Source of the DNA: DASPXK01 sp035637315
GTDB lineage: Bacteria; Chloroflexota; UBA6077; JACCZL01
Assembly (NCBI GenBank): GCA_035637315.1
Contig: DASPXK010000056.1
Coordinates: forward strand, 1 to 15,814
Reading direction: 5' to 3'
Length of the DNA stretch: 15,814 nucleotides
Of this stretch, positions 8,273 through 15,814 are shown in pieces; the stretch's first letter is position 1; every line of letters begins with the position of its first letter. Position numbers and translations under genes: made by a program. Below the pieces are notes generated by a model. The model ran no database searches and was not told the origin of the DNA. It saw nothing but the letters and a program-made list of their open reading frames with translations.

Positions 8273-9866
8273 CGAGCTGAAAGGCGATCCGGCCTCGTCC
8301 GACCAAAAGACGGCCACCGAAGAGTCGCCGCTCGGCTCGGCGCCGTTCACCCCTTTCCACCGCTTCGCGGGGCTACCGATCGAAGCTATCGAAGCGTTCG
8401 TCGGGTCCGATGGCGCCGACGTCGAATCGGCCGCTCCAACGCCGATCGCCCTCGAAACCAATGGCGCCGGGCTCGCCTGGGTCCAGGAGCCTGATCCAGA
8501 GCTTCTCCTGGACGAAGAGGTGGAGCCGGTTCCAACCCTGGGGATCGACGAGCCGGAGCTGGTCGGGACCGACGTGGAAGTGGAAAGCCTCGCCCGAGCG
8601 GAGCATGAAGGCCTCGAAGACCACGTCCGGATGTATCTGCGCGAGATCGGAATGGTCCCACTGCTGAGCTGGGATGGCGAGAAGCGACTTGCGCGTCGGA
8701 TGGAGGAGGGCAGCTACCTCGATCAACTGACCCGCGAATTGTGGCACCAGTTGGCCCGCGGGCCGACTGCCGTTGAGGTCGTCGTGGAGCTGCAGCGCCG
8801 CTTTGCGGGCCGTGGCTACTGCCTGGAGTTGTGGTCACCGCTGGCTGGAGCGATGCCCGTCCCCTTTGCCAGGTACATGGAGATGCTCGGCGATACGGCC
8901 GAGATCTCGGCCGAGCAGTGTGAAAGCATCGCCAGGCGAACGTGTGCGCCACTTGAGGAGGTCCGCGAGACGCTGATCGAGCTGTCCGTGCTGTGCCGGA
9001 TTCTGCCGGAGCGACTGCGAGCGCGGATCGCTCAGCTGCGGGCGTCCGGGCTTCCCTGGGCCGACCCGGAGATGGCCAGGGTCGGCACTTCGGTCGAGCC
9101 CGAGTTGCTAGAAGACCACGTTCGGTGGATTCGGATCGAGGCCGAGCAAGGTCGGGCCAGCCTGACCGAGGCGAATCTACGGCTTGTGGTGAGCGTGGCC
9201 AAGAAATACATCGGCCGCGGCATGTCGCTGCTCGACCTGATTCAAGAAGGCAACATTGGCCTGATTCGGGCGGTAGAAAAGTTCGAGTACCGCAAGGGCT
9301 ACAAGTTCAGCACATACGCCACCTGGTGGATCCGCCAGGCAATCACCCGTGCGATCGCCGACCAGGCCAGGACGATCCGGATCCCCGTCCACATGGTGGA
9401 GACGATCAACCGCCTGAGCCGCCTGACGCGTCGCATGGTCCAGGACCTGGGTCGTGAGCCGAGCTCCGAGGAGCTCGGCGTTGAGATGGAGGTCACGCCA
9501 GACAAGGTCCGTGAGATCCTCAGGGTCGCCCAGGAGCCTGTCTCGCTGGAGACGCCGATCGGCGAGGAGGAAGACAGCCACCTTGGCGACTTTATCGAGG
9601 ACCAGGCCGCCCTGGCCCCATCAGACGCCGCCTCGCACCAGCTCCTAAAGGAGCAGGTCGAAGACGTTTTGGACTCCCTATCGGGCCGCGAGCGACGCGT
9701 GCTCCAGCTCAGGTTTGGCCTCGATGACGGCCGCCAGCGGACGCTCGAGGAGGTGGGCCGCGAATTCGGCGTCACGCGCGAGCGGATCCGCCAGATCGAA
9801 GCCAAAGCGCTCCGCAAGCTGCGCCATCCCAGTCGTTCGAAGAAACTGCGCGATTACCTCGAGTAG
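8265..9866 (+). CDS. rpoD: Primary (housekeeping) RNA polymerase sigma factor, RpoD/SigA type
   Basis: Directs RNA polymerase to housekeeping promoters. The protein has 533 residues. An acidic, non-conserved N terminus (1-115) lacks a clear region 1.1. Region 1.2 is at 117-150 (EDHVRMYLREIGMVPLLSWDGE). A non-conserved insert occupies about 151-280. Regions 2.1-2.4 lie at about 298-375 and include IQEGNIGLIRAVEKFEY, the FSTYATWWIRQAITRAI melting/-10 helix, and TIRIPVHM. Region 3 carries MVQDLGREPSSEELG and the linker PIGEEEDSHLGDFIED. Region 4 has the -35 helix-turn-helix RTLEEVGREFGVTRERIRQIE and ends RSKKLRDYLE. The region 4 and 2.4 residues are those of group 1 sigma factors. The start is GTG 8265 with AGGAGG. 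It is coupled to dnaG as in the classic macromolecular-synthesis operon, here without rpsU. The insert between 1.2 and 2.1 is the variable part. Confidence 0.97.
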   Translation: MVDELKGDPASSDQKTATEESPLGSAPFTPFHRFAGLPIEAIEAFVGSDGADVESAAPTPIALETNGAGLAWVQEPDPELLLDEEVEPVPTLGIDEPELVGTDVEVESLARAEHEGLEDHVRMYLREIGMVPLLSWDGEKRLARRMEEGSYLDQLTRELWHQLARGPTAVEVVVELQRRFAGRGYCLELWSPLAGAMPVPFARYMEMLGDTAEISAEQCESIARRTCAPLEEVRETLIELSVLCRILPERLRARIAQLRASGLPWADPEMARVGTSVEPELLEDHVRWIRIEAEQGRASLTEANLRLVVSVAKKYIGRGMSLLDLIQEGNIGLIRAVEKFEYRKGYKFSTYATWWIRQAITRAIADQARTIRIPVHMVETINRLSRLTRRMVQDLGREPSSEELGVEMEVTPDKVREILRVAQEPVSLETPIGEEEDSHLGDFIEDQAALAPSDAASHQLLKEQVEDVLDSLSGRERRVLQLRFGLDDGRQRTLEEVGREFGVTRERIRQIEAKALRKLRHPSRSKKLRDYLE

Positions 9867-9950
9867 GAGCTGGGAGATGGGAGTTAGGAGTTGGGGCATG
9901 GAAACATCCACCCCCTTCACGGCCTCCCATCACCCATCTCCCATCTCCTA
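9861..9950. repeat. Inverted pair of heptamer repeats across the rpoD/hydrolase junction
   Basis: Left arm: GAGTAGG 9861 (this unit holds the rpoD stop TAG at 9864-9866), a 6-base unit, then GAGATGG 9874, GAGTTAG 9881, GAGTTGG 9888 and GGCATGG 9895 in 7-base register. Right arm: CCATCAC 9927, CCATCTC 9934, CCATCTC 9941 and then CTA, the reverse complement of TAG-GAGATGG-GAGATGG-GTGATGG. The arms can pair around a loop of about 25 bases. The right arm ends 5 bases before the next ATG. It has the same architecture as the element at 4951-5084, with a related unit. Confidence 0.8.
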
Positions 9951-9955
9951 GCGGG

Positions 9956-10753
9956 ATGGACGTCTGGTCACTCGCCAGCGGTAGCTCGGGCAACGCCTAC
10001 CTTGTACGCTCGGACCAGACGTTGGTGCTGGTCGAGTGCGGGATCAGCTTGAGCAGGCTGACCAGCTCGCTGGCGCGCCTCGGGCTCAAGCCCGACGAAC
10101 TGAATGGCGTGTTGCTGACGCACGAGCACGGCGACCACATTCTGTCGGCCCGCCAGCTCTCCGATAGACACCGCGTGCCGCTCTACGCGACGCGGGGTAC
10201 GCTGGGGCATCCATCGGTGCGTGACTCGGATCTGGTACGAGTCGTGGCCCCAGGCCGCCAGTTTCCGCTCGGCGACCTTGAGGTGCTCCCATTCCTCGTC
10301 CCGCACGACGCCGACGAGCCGGTCGGCTATCGCCTGCTCGGGCAGGCGGCGAGCGTGTGCATTGCGACCGATCTCGGCTTCGTCCCCGAGTCGGTCGCAC
10401 GCCGCTTTCGCGACAATGACCTGCTGGTGCTCGAGGCCAATCACGACGAGCGGATGGTCGAGGTCGGGCCGTATCCAGGTTTCTTGAAGCGGCGCGTGCT
10501 CAGCCAGCACGGCCACCTGTCGAACACGTCGACGGCCCGGGCGCTGGTGGCGTGCGGCGATCGAGTCCCCAGGCGTGTCTGGCTGGCGCACCTGAGCCAG
10601 GTCAACAACACAGTCCGGCGCGCCAGGCAGGACGTGGCCACTAGCCTGGCCGGCGCCGGGCTCAACCATGTCGCGCTGGACGTGGCCCGCCGCAACAAGC
10701 CAAGCCTTCACTGGACCTCCGAGCCGCGGCTGGTCCAGCAGGCGCTGTTCTAG
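9956..10753 (+). CDS. Metallo-beta-lactamase fold hydrolase, YycJ/WalJ type
   Basis: A 265-residue cytoplasmic protein. The N terminus WSLASGSSGNAYLV is the start signature of the YycJ/WalJ branch, a group linked to 5'-3' exonuclease activity and DNA repair. The metal motif is LLTHEHGDH (His56, His58, Asp60, His61), followed by VPHDADEPVGY, CIATDLGF (metal-ligand Asp), LEANHD and SQHGHLSN near 180. A final HLS-Q-N-N block supplies the last ligand His. In the strand before the metal site, the usual D of LIDAG is replaced to give VLVECG (residues 24-29). ATG 9956 lies just 5 bases after the right arm of a heptamer repeat and has almost no room for a ribosome binding site, so its translation may depend on the hairpin or be leaderless-like. 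A general DNA-processing role beside dnaG and rpoD is plausible; the substrate is unproven. Confidence 0.9.
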   Translation: MDVWSLASGSSGNAYLVRSDQTLVLVECGISLSRLTSSLARLGLKPDELNGVLLTHEHGDHILSARQLSDRHRVPLYATRGTLGHPSVRDSDLVRVVAPGRQFPLGDLEVLPFLVPHDADEPVGYRLLGQAASVCIATDLGFVPESVARRFRDNDLLVLEANHDERMVEVGPYPGFLKRRVLSQHGHLSNTSTARALVACGDRVPRRVWLAHLSQVNNTVRRARQDVATSLAGAGLNHVALDVARRNKPSLHWTSEPRLVQQALF

Positions 10754-10771
10754 TCTCACAACCCCGTCCCA

Positions 10772-10793
10772 GTCCGCCCTCCGCTCAGCGGAC
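10772..10793 (+). terminator. Possible weak terminator hairpin after the hydrolase gene
   Basis: GTCCGC at 10772-10777 can pair with GCGGAC at 10788-10793 around a ten-base loop. There is no T run, so the call is weak. It lies just before the alaS promoter. Confidence 0.25.
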
Positions 10794-10807
10794 CGGCCTC
10801 CGGCCTC

Positions 10808-10816
10808 TGGTAGAAT
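10808..10816 (+). promoter_or_regulatory. Extended -10 promoter for alaS
   Basis: TGGTAGAAT gives the TGn extension plus TAGAAT (5 of 6 to TATAAT) at 10811-10816. No good -35 hexamer lies 17 bases upstream, which is typical for extended -10 promoters. Transcription would start near 10823, so the leader before ATG 10842 is only about 20 bases, and no strong ribosome binding site is seen. Confidence 0.5.
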
Positions 10817-10841
10817 CCCCGAGACGACGGTTCGCACCAGC

Positions 10842-13487
10842 ATGCCACAACGCCCACCGCCCGTAACGAGCGACGAGACTCGGCGCGCCTTTTTAGACTT
10901 CTTCGCCGAACGCGGGCACGTCGAGCAGCCCAGCTCCAGCCTAGTGCCCTACAACGATCCGAGCGTGCTGCTGACCACGGCCGGTATGCAGCAGATGATC
11001 CCCTACATGCTCGGTCTGGAGCGGCCGCCGGCCGTCCGGATGACCTCGGTCCAGAAGTGCTTCCGGACCGTCGACATCGACGAGGTGGGTAACCCGCGCA
11101 ACCTGACGTTCTTCGAGATGCTGGGCAACTTCTCGATCGGTGACTACTTCAAACCCGAGGCGATCGCCTGGGCCTGGGAGTTCGTGCGCGAGTGGCTGCA
11201 GCTTCCGCCGGAGCGCATCTGGATCACGGTCCACCCGACGGATGAGGACGCACTCCAGCTCTGGCTGGCGCAGGGCATCCCACGCGACCGGATCGGCTTC
11301 CTGGATGAGAACTGGTGGGGGCCACCCGGCGCGGAAGGGCCGTGTGGACCGGACTCCGAGCTGTACTACGACTTCGGCGAGGCGGCCGGCTGCGGCCGCC
11401 CTGAGTGCGCGCCCGGCTGCGAGTGTGACCGCTTTCTCGAGTTCTGGAACCTCGTGTTCATGGAGTACTACCAGGACCGAGCCGGGGCTCGGAGCCCGTT
11501 GTCCCGGCAGAACGTCGACACTGGCATGGGCCTGGAGCGCGTCGCGGCCATCATGCAGGGCGTGCGGTCGGTCTACGAGACGGACCTCTACCGCCCGATC
11601 ATCGACCGCGTAGTCGAGATCGCCGCGCTCGGCCCAAGGCGGACCGCTCAGACCGACTATGCCTTGCGGATCATCGCCGACCATGGGAGGGGAATGACGT
11701 TCCTGGCAGCCGACGGCGTGCTGCCAAGCAACGAGGGCCGTGGCTACGTGTTGCGCCGAATCGTCCGCCGCGCGGTGCGCTATGGCCGCCTGCTCGGCAT
11801 CGAGCGGTCATTCCTGGGCAGCATCGTCGATCAGGTCATCGCTCAGATGAGCTCGCGCTATCCGGAGCTGGCGGAGCGGCGGGCGGCAATCCTGGAGGCA
11901 GTCGAATTAGAGGAAGAGCGCTTCGCCGAAACCCTGGCGGCGGGCACCGAACGGCTGGTCGACTGGATCGATCGCGCCAGGGCAGAGGGCCAGTCCCGGG
12001 TGGCCGGCCGTCTGCTGTTCCAGCTCTACGACACGTTCGGCTTTCCATTCGAGCTGAGTGAGGAGATCCTGGCCGAAGCCGGGCTCGAGGCCGACCGCGA
12101 CGGCTTTGAGCAGGCGATGGCCGAACAGCGGGCGCGAAGCCGAGCCGGGGCAAGGTTCGCTGGCGTCGCCGAAGGCCGCTCCTACGACATCGGTGACGTG
12201 CCAGCTAGCCAGTTTCTGGGATATGAGCGGCTGACGACAGACGGCACAGTGCTTGCCATCCGGCGCGAGAGGCTGCCTGCCGCCGAGCTTCAGCAGGGGG
12301 ATGAGGGGTTGGTCGTGCTGGACCAGACCACCTTCTACCCGGAAGGCGGCGGCCAGGTCGGAGATCGAGGGGTGCTCCGCGCGCCGGGCGGCATTTTTCG
12401 GGTCACCGACACGCGGCGCGTGGACGAGCGGCACATCGGGCATGTCGGGGTGGTCGAGGAGGGGGTCTTGCGGGCCGGCGCGGTGGCGGAAGCGGAGGTC
12501 GATCGGCGCCAGCGGGCCGAGACGGCCCGCCACCACACCTTGACGCACATCCTGCACCGTACCCTGAAGGACGTGCTCGGCGAGAACACCGAGCAGAAGG
12601 GCTCGCTGGTCGCGCCTGACGTTGCCCGCTTCGACTTCAACTACCCCCAAAGCCTGCGTCGCGAGCAGCTCGAGCGGGTGAACGCCGAGATCGGCCGGCA
12701 CATCTTGGAGGACCTGCCCGTAGCCTGGGAAGTGATGGACCTGGCCCAGGCTCGCCGCGCCGGCGCGCTGGCGATCTTCGGCGAGAAGTACGGCAGCCAG
12801 GTCAGAGTGGTCGACATCGGGGGCTGGAGCAAGGAACTGTGCGGCGGGACTCACGTGCGGCGGTCGACCGAAGTGGGGGCCGCGATTCTCGTACGCGAGT
12901 CGGGTCTGGCGAGCGGGATACGCCGCGTCGAGGTATTGGGTGGCGAGGCGGCGCTCGCGCATGCCTGGGAGCAACAGGAGCGCCTCCTTCACCTGGCGCG
13001 CCGCCTGGGGGCGCCCACCGACCAGCTCGAAGCCAGGCTGGCCGCGCTGCTCGACGAGCTGGACCAGGCCCGGCGCGATCAGGCCAGACTGGCGCAGCAG
13101 CTGGCCAGCCGACGTGCCGCTCAGCTCATCGACGCGGCCGTCGACGTGGCCGGGGTCAAGGTGCTTGCCGCTCAGGTCGAGGCAGCCAGTCGCGACGCGC
13201 TGCGCGAGATGGTCGACGAGTTGAGGGGAAGGCTTGGCCGCTCGGTGGTCGCCCTGGCCGCGGAGCTCGATGGCCAGAACGCCTTCGTCGTCGGGACCAA
13301 TGACGGCGCTGGCGGAGAGCTGAACGCAGGGGAGATCCTGCGCGAGGCGCTCGCGGCGGCCGGCGGCAAGGGCGGCGGACGGGCCGATTTTGCCCAGGGC
13401 GGGGTCAAGGAGCCAGCCCAGCTTGGCGTTGCCCTGGCGCAGGTGGTGCCATTGGTGCAGCGGAAGCTCGAGGCCAGCGGGCGGTGA
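10842..13487 (+). CDS. alaS: Alanyl-tRNA synthetase
   Basis: Charges tRNA-Ala with alanine and edits mischarged Ser/Gly. The protein has 881 residues, the normal size (E. coli 876). ATG 10842 puts the class II start (RRAFLDFFAERGHVEQPSSS) at the N terminus; a longer open frame upstream has no family sequence. Motifs seen are FFEMLGNFSIGDYF, a Cys cluster CGRPECAPGCECDR in the aminoacylation domain, EFWNLVFMEYYQD, and DTGMGLERVAAIMQG. The editing domain shows HHTLTHILHRTL (His565, His569) and CGGTH (Cys667, His671), the zinc site. A coiled C-terminal part follows (about 715-760, Ala/Arg/Gln-rich helix), then the DHHA1 end with GGRADFAQGG. The stop TGA overlaps the GTG of the next gene by 4 bases, so the downstream genes are translationally coupled to it. 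Confidence 0.98.
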   Translation: MPQRPPPVTSDETRRAFLDFFAERGHVEQPSSSLVPYNDPSVLLTTAGMQQMIPYMLGLERPPAVRMTSVQKCFRTVDIDEVGNPRNLTFFEMLGNFSIGDYFKPEAIAWAWEFVREWLQLPPERIWITVHPTDEDALQLWLAQGIPRDRIGFLDENWWGPPGAEGPCGPDSELYYDFGEAAGCGRPECAPGCECDRFLEFWNLVFMEYYQDRAGARSPLSRQNVDTGMGLERVAAIMQGVRSVYETDLYRPIIDRVVEIAALGPRRTAQTDYALRIIADHGRGMTFLAADGVLPSNEGRGYVLRRIVRRAVRYGRLLGIERSFLGSIVDQVIAQMSSRYPELAERRAAILEAVELEEERFAETLAAGTERLVDWIDRARAEGQSRVAGRLLFQLYDTFGFPFELSEEILAEAGLEADRDGFEQAMAEQRARSRAGARFAGVAEGRSYDIGDVPASQFLGYERLTTDGTVLAIRRERLPAAELQQGDEGLVVLDQTTFYPEGGGQVGDRGVLRAPGGIFRVTDTRRVDERHIGHVGVVEEGVLRAGAVAEAEVDRRQRAETARHHTLTHILHRTLKDVLGENTEQKGSLVAPDVARFDFNYPQSLRREQLERVNAEIGRHILEDLPVAWEVMDLAQARRAGALAIFGEKYGSQVRVVDIGGWSKELCGGTHVRRSTEVGAAILVRESGLASGIRRVEVLGGEAALAHAWEQQERLLHLARRLGAPTDQLEARLAALLDELDQARRDQARLAQQLASRRAAQLIDAAVDVAGVKVLAAQVEAASRDALREMVDELRGRLGRSVVALAAELDGQNAFVVGTNDGAGGELNAGEILREALAAAGGKGGGRADFAQGGVKEPAQLGVALAQVVPLVQRKLEASGR

Positions 13488-14938
13488 GCCTCTATCCCGC
13501 GCCGCTGCCGGCGATCACCCAGGAAGTCATTTTCCTGGACCCCGACGACGACCTCGGGACTGTCCGGGCGAAGCTTGAGTCGACGGCCGCGGACGAGGTC
13601 TACCTGGTGATTCCACGCCGTGCCTCGATTTTACGGACACCTCTCGAGTTCAGGATCCTGGCTCGCCTGGCGCACGATCTGTCCTCTGAGACCATCATCG
13701 TGGCCGGCGACGGGACCCGCCGTTCGCTGGCGAGGCAGGAGGGGCTGCGCACCAAGCGCTCGATCCGCTCGATCCGCCACCTTTCCAAGCCGCCGGGCAC
13801 GCGCTCGTGGGAGCTGCCCGCGATCCCGGACTGGGTTCCGCGGCCCTCCTTGACCGGCTTGCTCCTCATGGCCTTCATGGCGGCCGTCGCCGGGGTCCTC
13901 ATCCTGGGCGTCCTACCGGTCATGCGAGTCACTGTCACAGCCCAGACGCTGAGCCAGCATCGGGACCTGGAAATTCTCGTCGATCCGAGCGTCAAGCAGG
14001 CCGACCTGCAGCGCCAGACCCTGCCCGGCGAGGTGCTCCAGCAGCGCGTCGAAGTGGTCGCATCCCTGCCCGCCACCGGGATGAGGCGAGTTGGACGGGA
14101 CCGCGCGCGGGGCGAGGTGACGTTCTCCAGCCAGTCGCAGCAGCCGGCGCTCATCCCCCGCGGGACAGTAGTCGTGGCCAATAGCGGCGCTCGCTTCCAG
14201 ACCGACATCGATCTTCAGGTGCCACCGCTCAGCAGCGGCCAGGCCAGGGTCGGCGTGACGGCGGTGAATTCGGGGACGATCGGGAATGTACCGGCTGGCC
14301 AGATCGCGCGGATCGAATCGGCTGGAATCCAGGGCGTCACGGTGCGAAATGACCGCCCAACGGCGGGCGGGAGCGATCGTGATGGCCGCGTGGTGACGGC
14401 GGACGACCTGGCCAAGCTGCGCGAGTTGCTCCAGAACCGGGCTCGCGAGCAAGCGCTCGCCGAGCTGTACGCGCGGGCCGGGAGCGAGCGCTCACTAGTC
14501 CAGCCAAGCGTGAAGCTGCGAACCGAGGGCGAGTCGTTCGATCCTGGTGTGGACGCCGAGGCAGAGCAGGTGAACGGCCGCCTGGCCGTCGTAGCGACGG
14601 CGGTGGTCTTCGTCAACGCCGATTTTGACGCGCTCGTCCAGAAGATCTTTCTGGCCGGGGCGGGTGGCGGCTACGACCTCCCGAGGAGCCAGCTCGCTGT
14701 GGGCGTCCCGCAGGTCCTGGGGATGGATGACCAGAAAGTTCGCATCAAGACTAGCTCTGACGGCACCATGGTGCGGCAGCTCAACGCTAACGCCATCGCC
14801 GAACAACTGCGCGGCAAGAGCAGCGCCGAGGCATCATCTCTGTTGACAAAGATGGACGGTCTGGCCGGCCCTTCCCGCGTGGAGCTCTCGCCCTCGTGGG
14901 CCCCGTGGGCGTATCGTGTGGAGGTGACGGCGCGGTGA
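13484..14938 (+). CDS. Membrane-anchored protein with baseplate-J-like domain
   Basis: A 484-residue protein starting at GTG 13484, which overlaps the alaS stop (GTGA). The N-terminal cytoplasmic domain (about 12-100) has EVIFLDPDDDLGTVRAKLE, DEVYLVIPRRASILRTPLEF and a GDGTRRSLARQEGL ending. One transmembrane helix is at about 123-146 (SLTGLLLMAFMAAVAGVLILGV). The outside part holds a beta-rich region whose 226-300 segment (IPRGTVVVANSGARFQTD...VNSGTIGNVPAGQIARI) resembles the baseplate J/gp47 family. It is followed by a helical stretch and a C-terminal beta domain. From memory, proteins with this order occur in Chloroflexota and Patescibacteria with no assigned function. There are no phage genes around it, so the domain resemblance does not imply a phage. 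Position between alaS, ruvX and mltG suggests a cell-envelope role; this is inference. Confidence 0.8.
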   Translation: MSLYPAPLPAITQEVIFLDPDDDLGTVRAKLESTAADEVYLVIPRRASILRTPLEFRILARLAHDLSSETIIVAGDGTRRSLARQEGLRTKRSIRSIRHLSKPPGTRSWELPAIPDWVPRPSLTGLLLMAFMAAVAGVLILGVLPVMRVTVTAQTLSQHRDLEILVDPSVKQADLQRQTLPGEVLQQRVEVVASLPATGMRRVGRDRARGEVTFSSQSQQPALIPRGTVVVANSGARFQTDIDLQVPPLSSGQARVGVTAVNSGTIGNVPAGQIARIESAGIQGVTVRNDRPTAGGSDRDGRVVTADDLAKLRELLQNRAREQALAELYARAGSERSLVQPSVKLRTEGESFDPGVDAEAEQVNGRLAVVATAVVFVNADFDALVQKIFLAGAGGGYDLPRSQLAVGVPQVLGMDDQKVRIKTSSDGTMVRQLNANAIAEQLRGKSSAEASSLLTKMDGLAGPSRVELSPSWAPWAYRVEVTAR

Positions 14939-15363
14939 ACGGGCGAGTGCTGGCACTCGACCCGGGCGAGAGGCGAGTGGGCGTGGCGCTGAGCGATGAG
15001 CTCGGCCTGCTGGCGACACCGCTGGTAGTGTTGCAGCGGCGGTCGCGGACGGCAGACGCGGCCGCCATCGCGGACCTGGTCCGAGCCCACGCTGTCAGCG
15101 AGATTGTGGTCGGGCACCCGAGAACCCTGCGCGGCGAGGTCGGACCCCAGGCCCGCCGCGCGGAGCGATTTGCCCGCCGGATTAGCGAGGCGGTCGGGGT
15201 GCCGGTGAGGTTATGGGACGAACGGTTCTCCACGGTCGAGGCGAGGGAACGGCTGGCCGCCGGCAGCAAGCGGTCCGCCGGCAACCGAGCGGGTCCGCGA
15301 AGGTGGGCGGACGCGGCAGCGGCGGCCGTGATCCTTCAAACGTACCTCGACTCGCGACGCTAG
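14935..15363 (+). CDS. ruvX: RuvX/YqgF family Holliday-junction resolvase-like RNase
   Basis: A 142-residue protein (family about 140) of the RNase H fold, implicated in 16S/23S rRNA 5' end processing and earlier in junction resolution. GTG 14935 overlaps the previous stop (GTGA) and gives the canonical N terminus VLALDPGERRVGVALSD with catalytic Asp9. The VVGHPRTLRGEVGPQARRAE loop follows (usually VVGLPL..., here with His61), then WDERFSTVEAR (residues 94-103), and finally WADAAAAAVILQTYLD with the last acidic residue Asp126. The longer reading from 14896 adds unrelated residues and is not used. The mltG start lies inside its 3' end. Confidence 0.95.
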   Translation: MNGRVLALDPGERRVGVALSDELGLLATPLVVLQRRSRTADAAAIADLVRAHAVSEIVVGHPRTLRGEVGPQARRAERFARRISEAVGVPVRLWDERFSTVEARERLAAGSKRSAGNRAGPRRWADAAAAAVILQTYLDSRR

Positions 15364-15814
15364 TCAGGGCGATTGCCGCCCTGCTGGCGCTGTGCCTGGT
15401 CGTCGTGGCTGGCGTGGGGGTCTACGCGGCGCTCGGCGACCTTTCCGCCGCGGCCCGCTTTGGCACCGAACGTTGGGACGCGCCGGTCAGCGACGATCAG
15501 ACTAGACAGACATTCGTGGTGAGCCCCGGCCAGTCGGCCGTCGACATCGGGTCCGAGCTGTCTGCGCGTGGCCTGATCCGCTCTCCGCTCGTCTTTCGGC
15601 TGCTCGTGGAGGCACGGGGTGTGGGCAACCAGATCGAGTCCGGCGAGTACCACCTCAGCCCCGCCATGTCCACCAACGAGATGATTAGTGTGCTCTCGCA
15701 CGGGGCGTCGCGGAGCGGGGTTACGCTCACGATACCCGAGGGCTGGCGGGCCGAACAGACGGCCCAGAAGCTGGAGGCGCTCGGCCTTTCGTCTGCGGCC
15801 GATTTTCTGGCACT
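15303..15814 (+). CDS. mltG: Endolytic murein transglycosylase MltG, N-terminal part (cut by the window end)
   Basis: The first 170 residues of the YceG/MltG family, which cleaves nascent peptidoglycan strands at the membrane. GTG 15303 is the last in-frame start before the membrane helix and gives a short Arg/Gly-rich cytoplasmic tail, then VRAIAALLALCLVVVAGVGVYAAL (TM about 20-44). The LysM-like subdomain follows with FVVSPGQSAVDIGSELSARG and the family pattern LIRSPLVFRLLVEARG, IESGEYHLSPAMSTNEMISVL and LTIPEGWRAEQTAQKLEALG. The catalytic Glu lies beyond the window. This start overlaps ruvX by 61 bases and has only a weak AAGG-like site, so the exact start is uncertain; no better start is seen before the TM helix. 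Confidence 0.9.
   Translation, partial: MGGRGSGGRDPSNVPRLATLVRAIAALLALCLVVVAGVGVYAALGDLSAAARFGTERWDAPVSDDQTRQTFVVSPGQSAVDIGSELSARGLIRSPLVFRLLVEARGVGNQIESGEYHLSPAMSTNEMISVLSHGASRSGVTLTIPEGWRAEQTAQKLEALGLSSAADFLA

Noticed and set aside
10668..10841. N-terminal extension of alaS
   Set aside because: These codons overlap the hydrolase gene and the alaS promoter, and the conserved synthetase N terminus begins just after ATG 10842.
13484..14938. Prophage or phage-tail locus suggested by the baseplate-J-like domain
   Set aside because: All neighbours are housekeeping genes joined by overlaps, and the protein has a membrane anchor; no other phage genes occur.

Overview
The window is GC-rich bacterial DNA with mostly GTG starts and tightly packed or overlapping genes. 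The order ppdK - dgt - dnaG - primary sigma factor, followed by a YycJ-type metallo-beta-lactamase and then alaS - membrane protein - ruvX - mltG, fits a member of the Chloroflexota. That placement is inferred from gene order and protein style, not from a search.

Bases 1-2050 are an eroded accessory segment. On the + strand a serine-recombinase fragment with a one-base frameshift runs straight into the last ~40 codons of an aminoglycoside-phosphotransferase-like gene. On the - strand a compact set reads GNAT acetyltransferase (5' half missing) - intact nucleotidyltransferase - DUF2087-type protein (broken by an in-frame amber codon). These look like remnants of a mobile, resistance-type gene set. 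Only the nucleotidyltransferase appears intact.

Bases 2051-9866 are core genes on the + strand. Pyruvate phosphate dikinase has a recognisable promoter and a strong inverted repeat at the predicted 5' end of its mRNA. dGTPase, DNA primase and the primary sigma factor follow. Primase and sigma overlap by 8 bases, with a perfect AGGAGG inside the end of dnaG that fixes the sigma start at 8265. This is a macromolecular-synthesis type arrangement (replication initiation, dNTP pool, transcription).

Bases 9867-15814 hold the WalJ/YycJ-like hydrolase and then an alaS operon with its own extended -10 promoter. In that operon alaS, a membrane protein with a baseplate-J-like domain, ruvX and mltG are joined by 4-base GTGA overlaps or a longer overlap. 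mltG runs off the window.

The most unusual DNA is a pair of heptamer-repeat elements, one across the ppdK/dgt junction and one across the sigma/hydrolase junction. Each consists of GAGTNGS-like 7-mers in exact register on the left and their reverse complement on the right. In each, the first gene's stop codon sits inside a left-arm unit, and the right arm ends just before the next gene. A third intergenic element is a perfect 32-base palindrome directly after the dgt stop codon.
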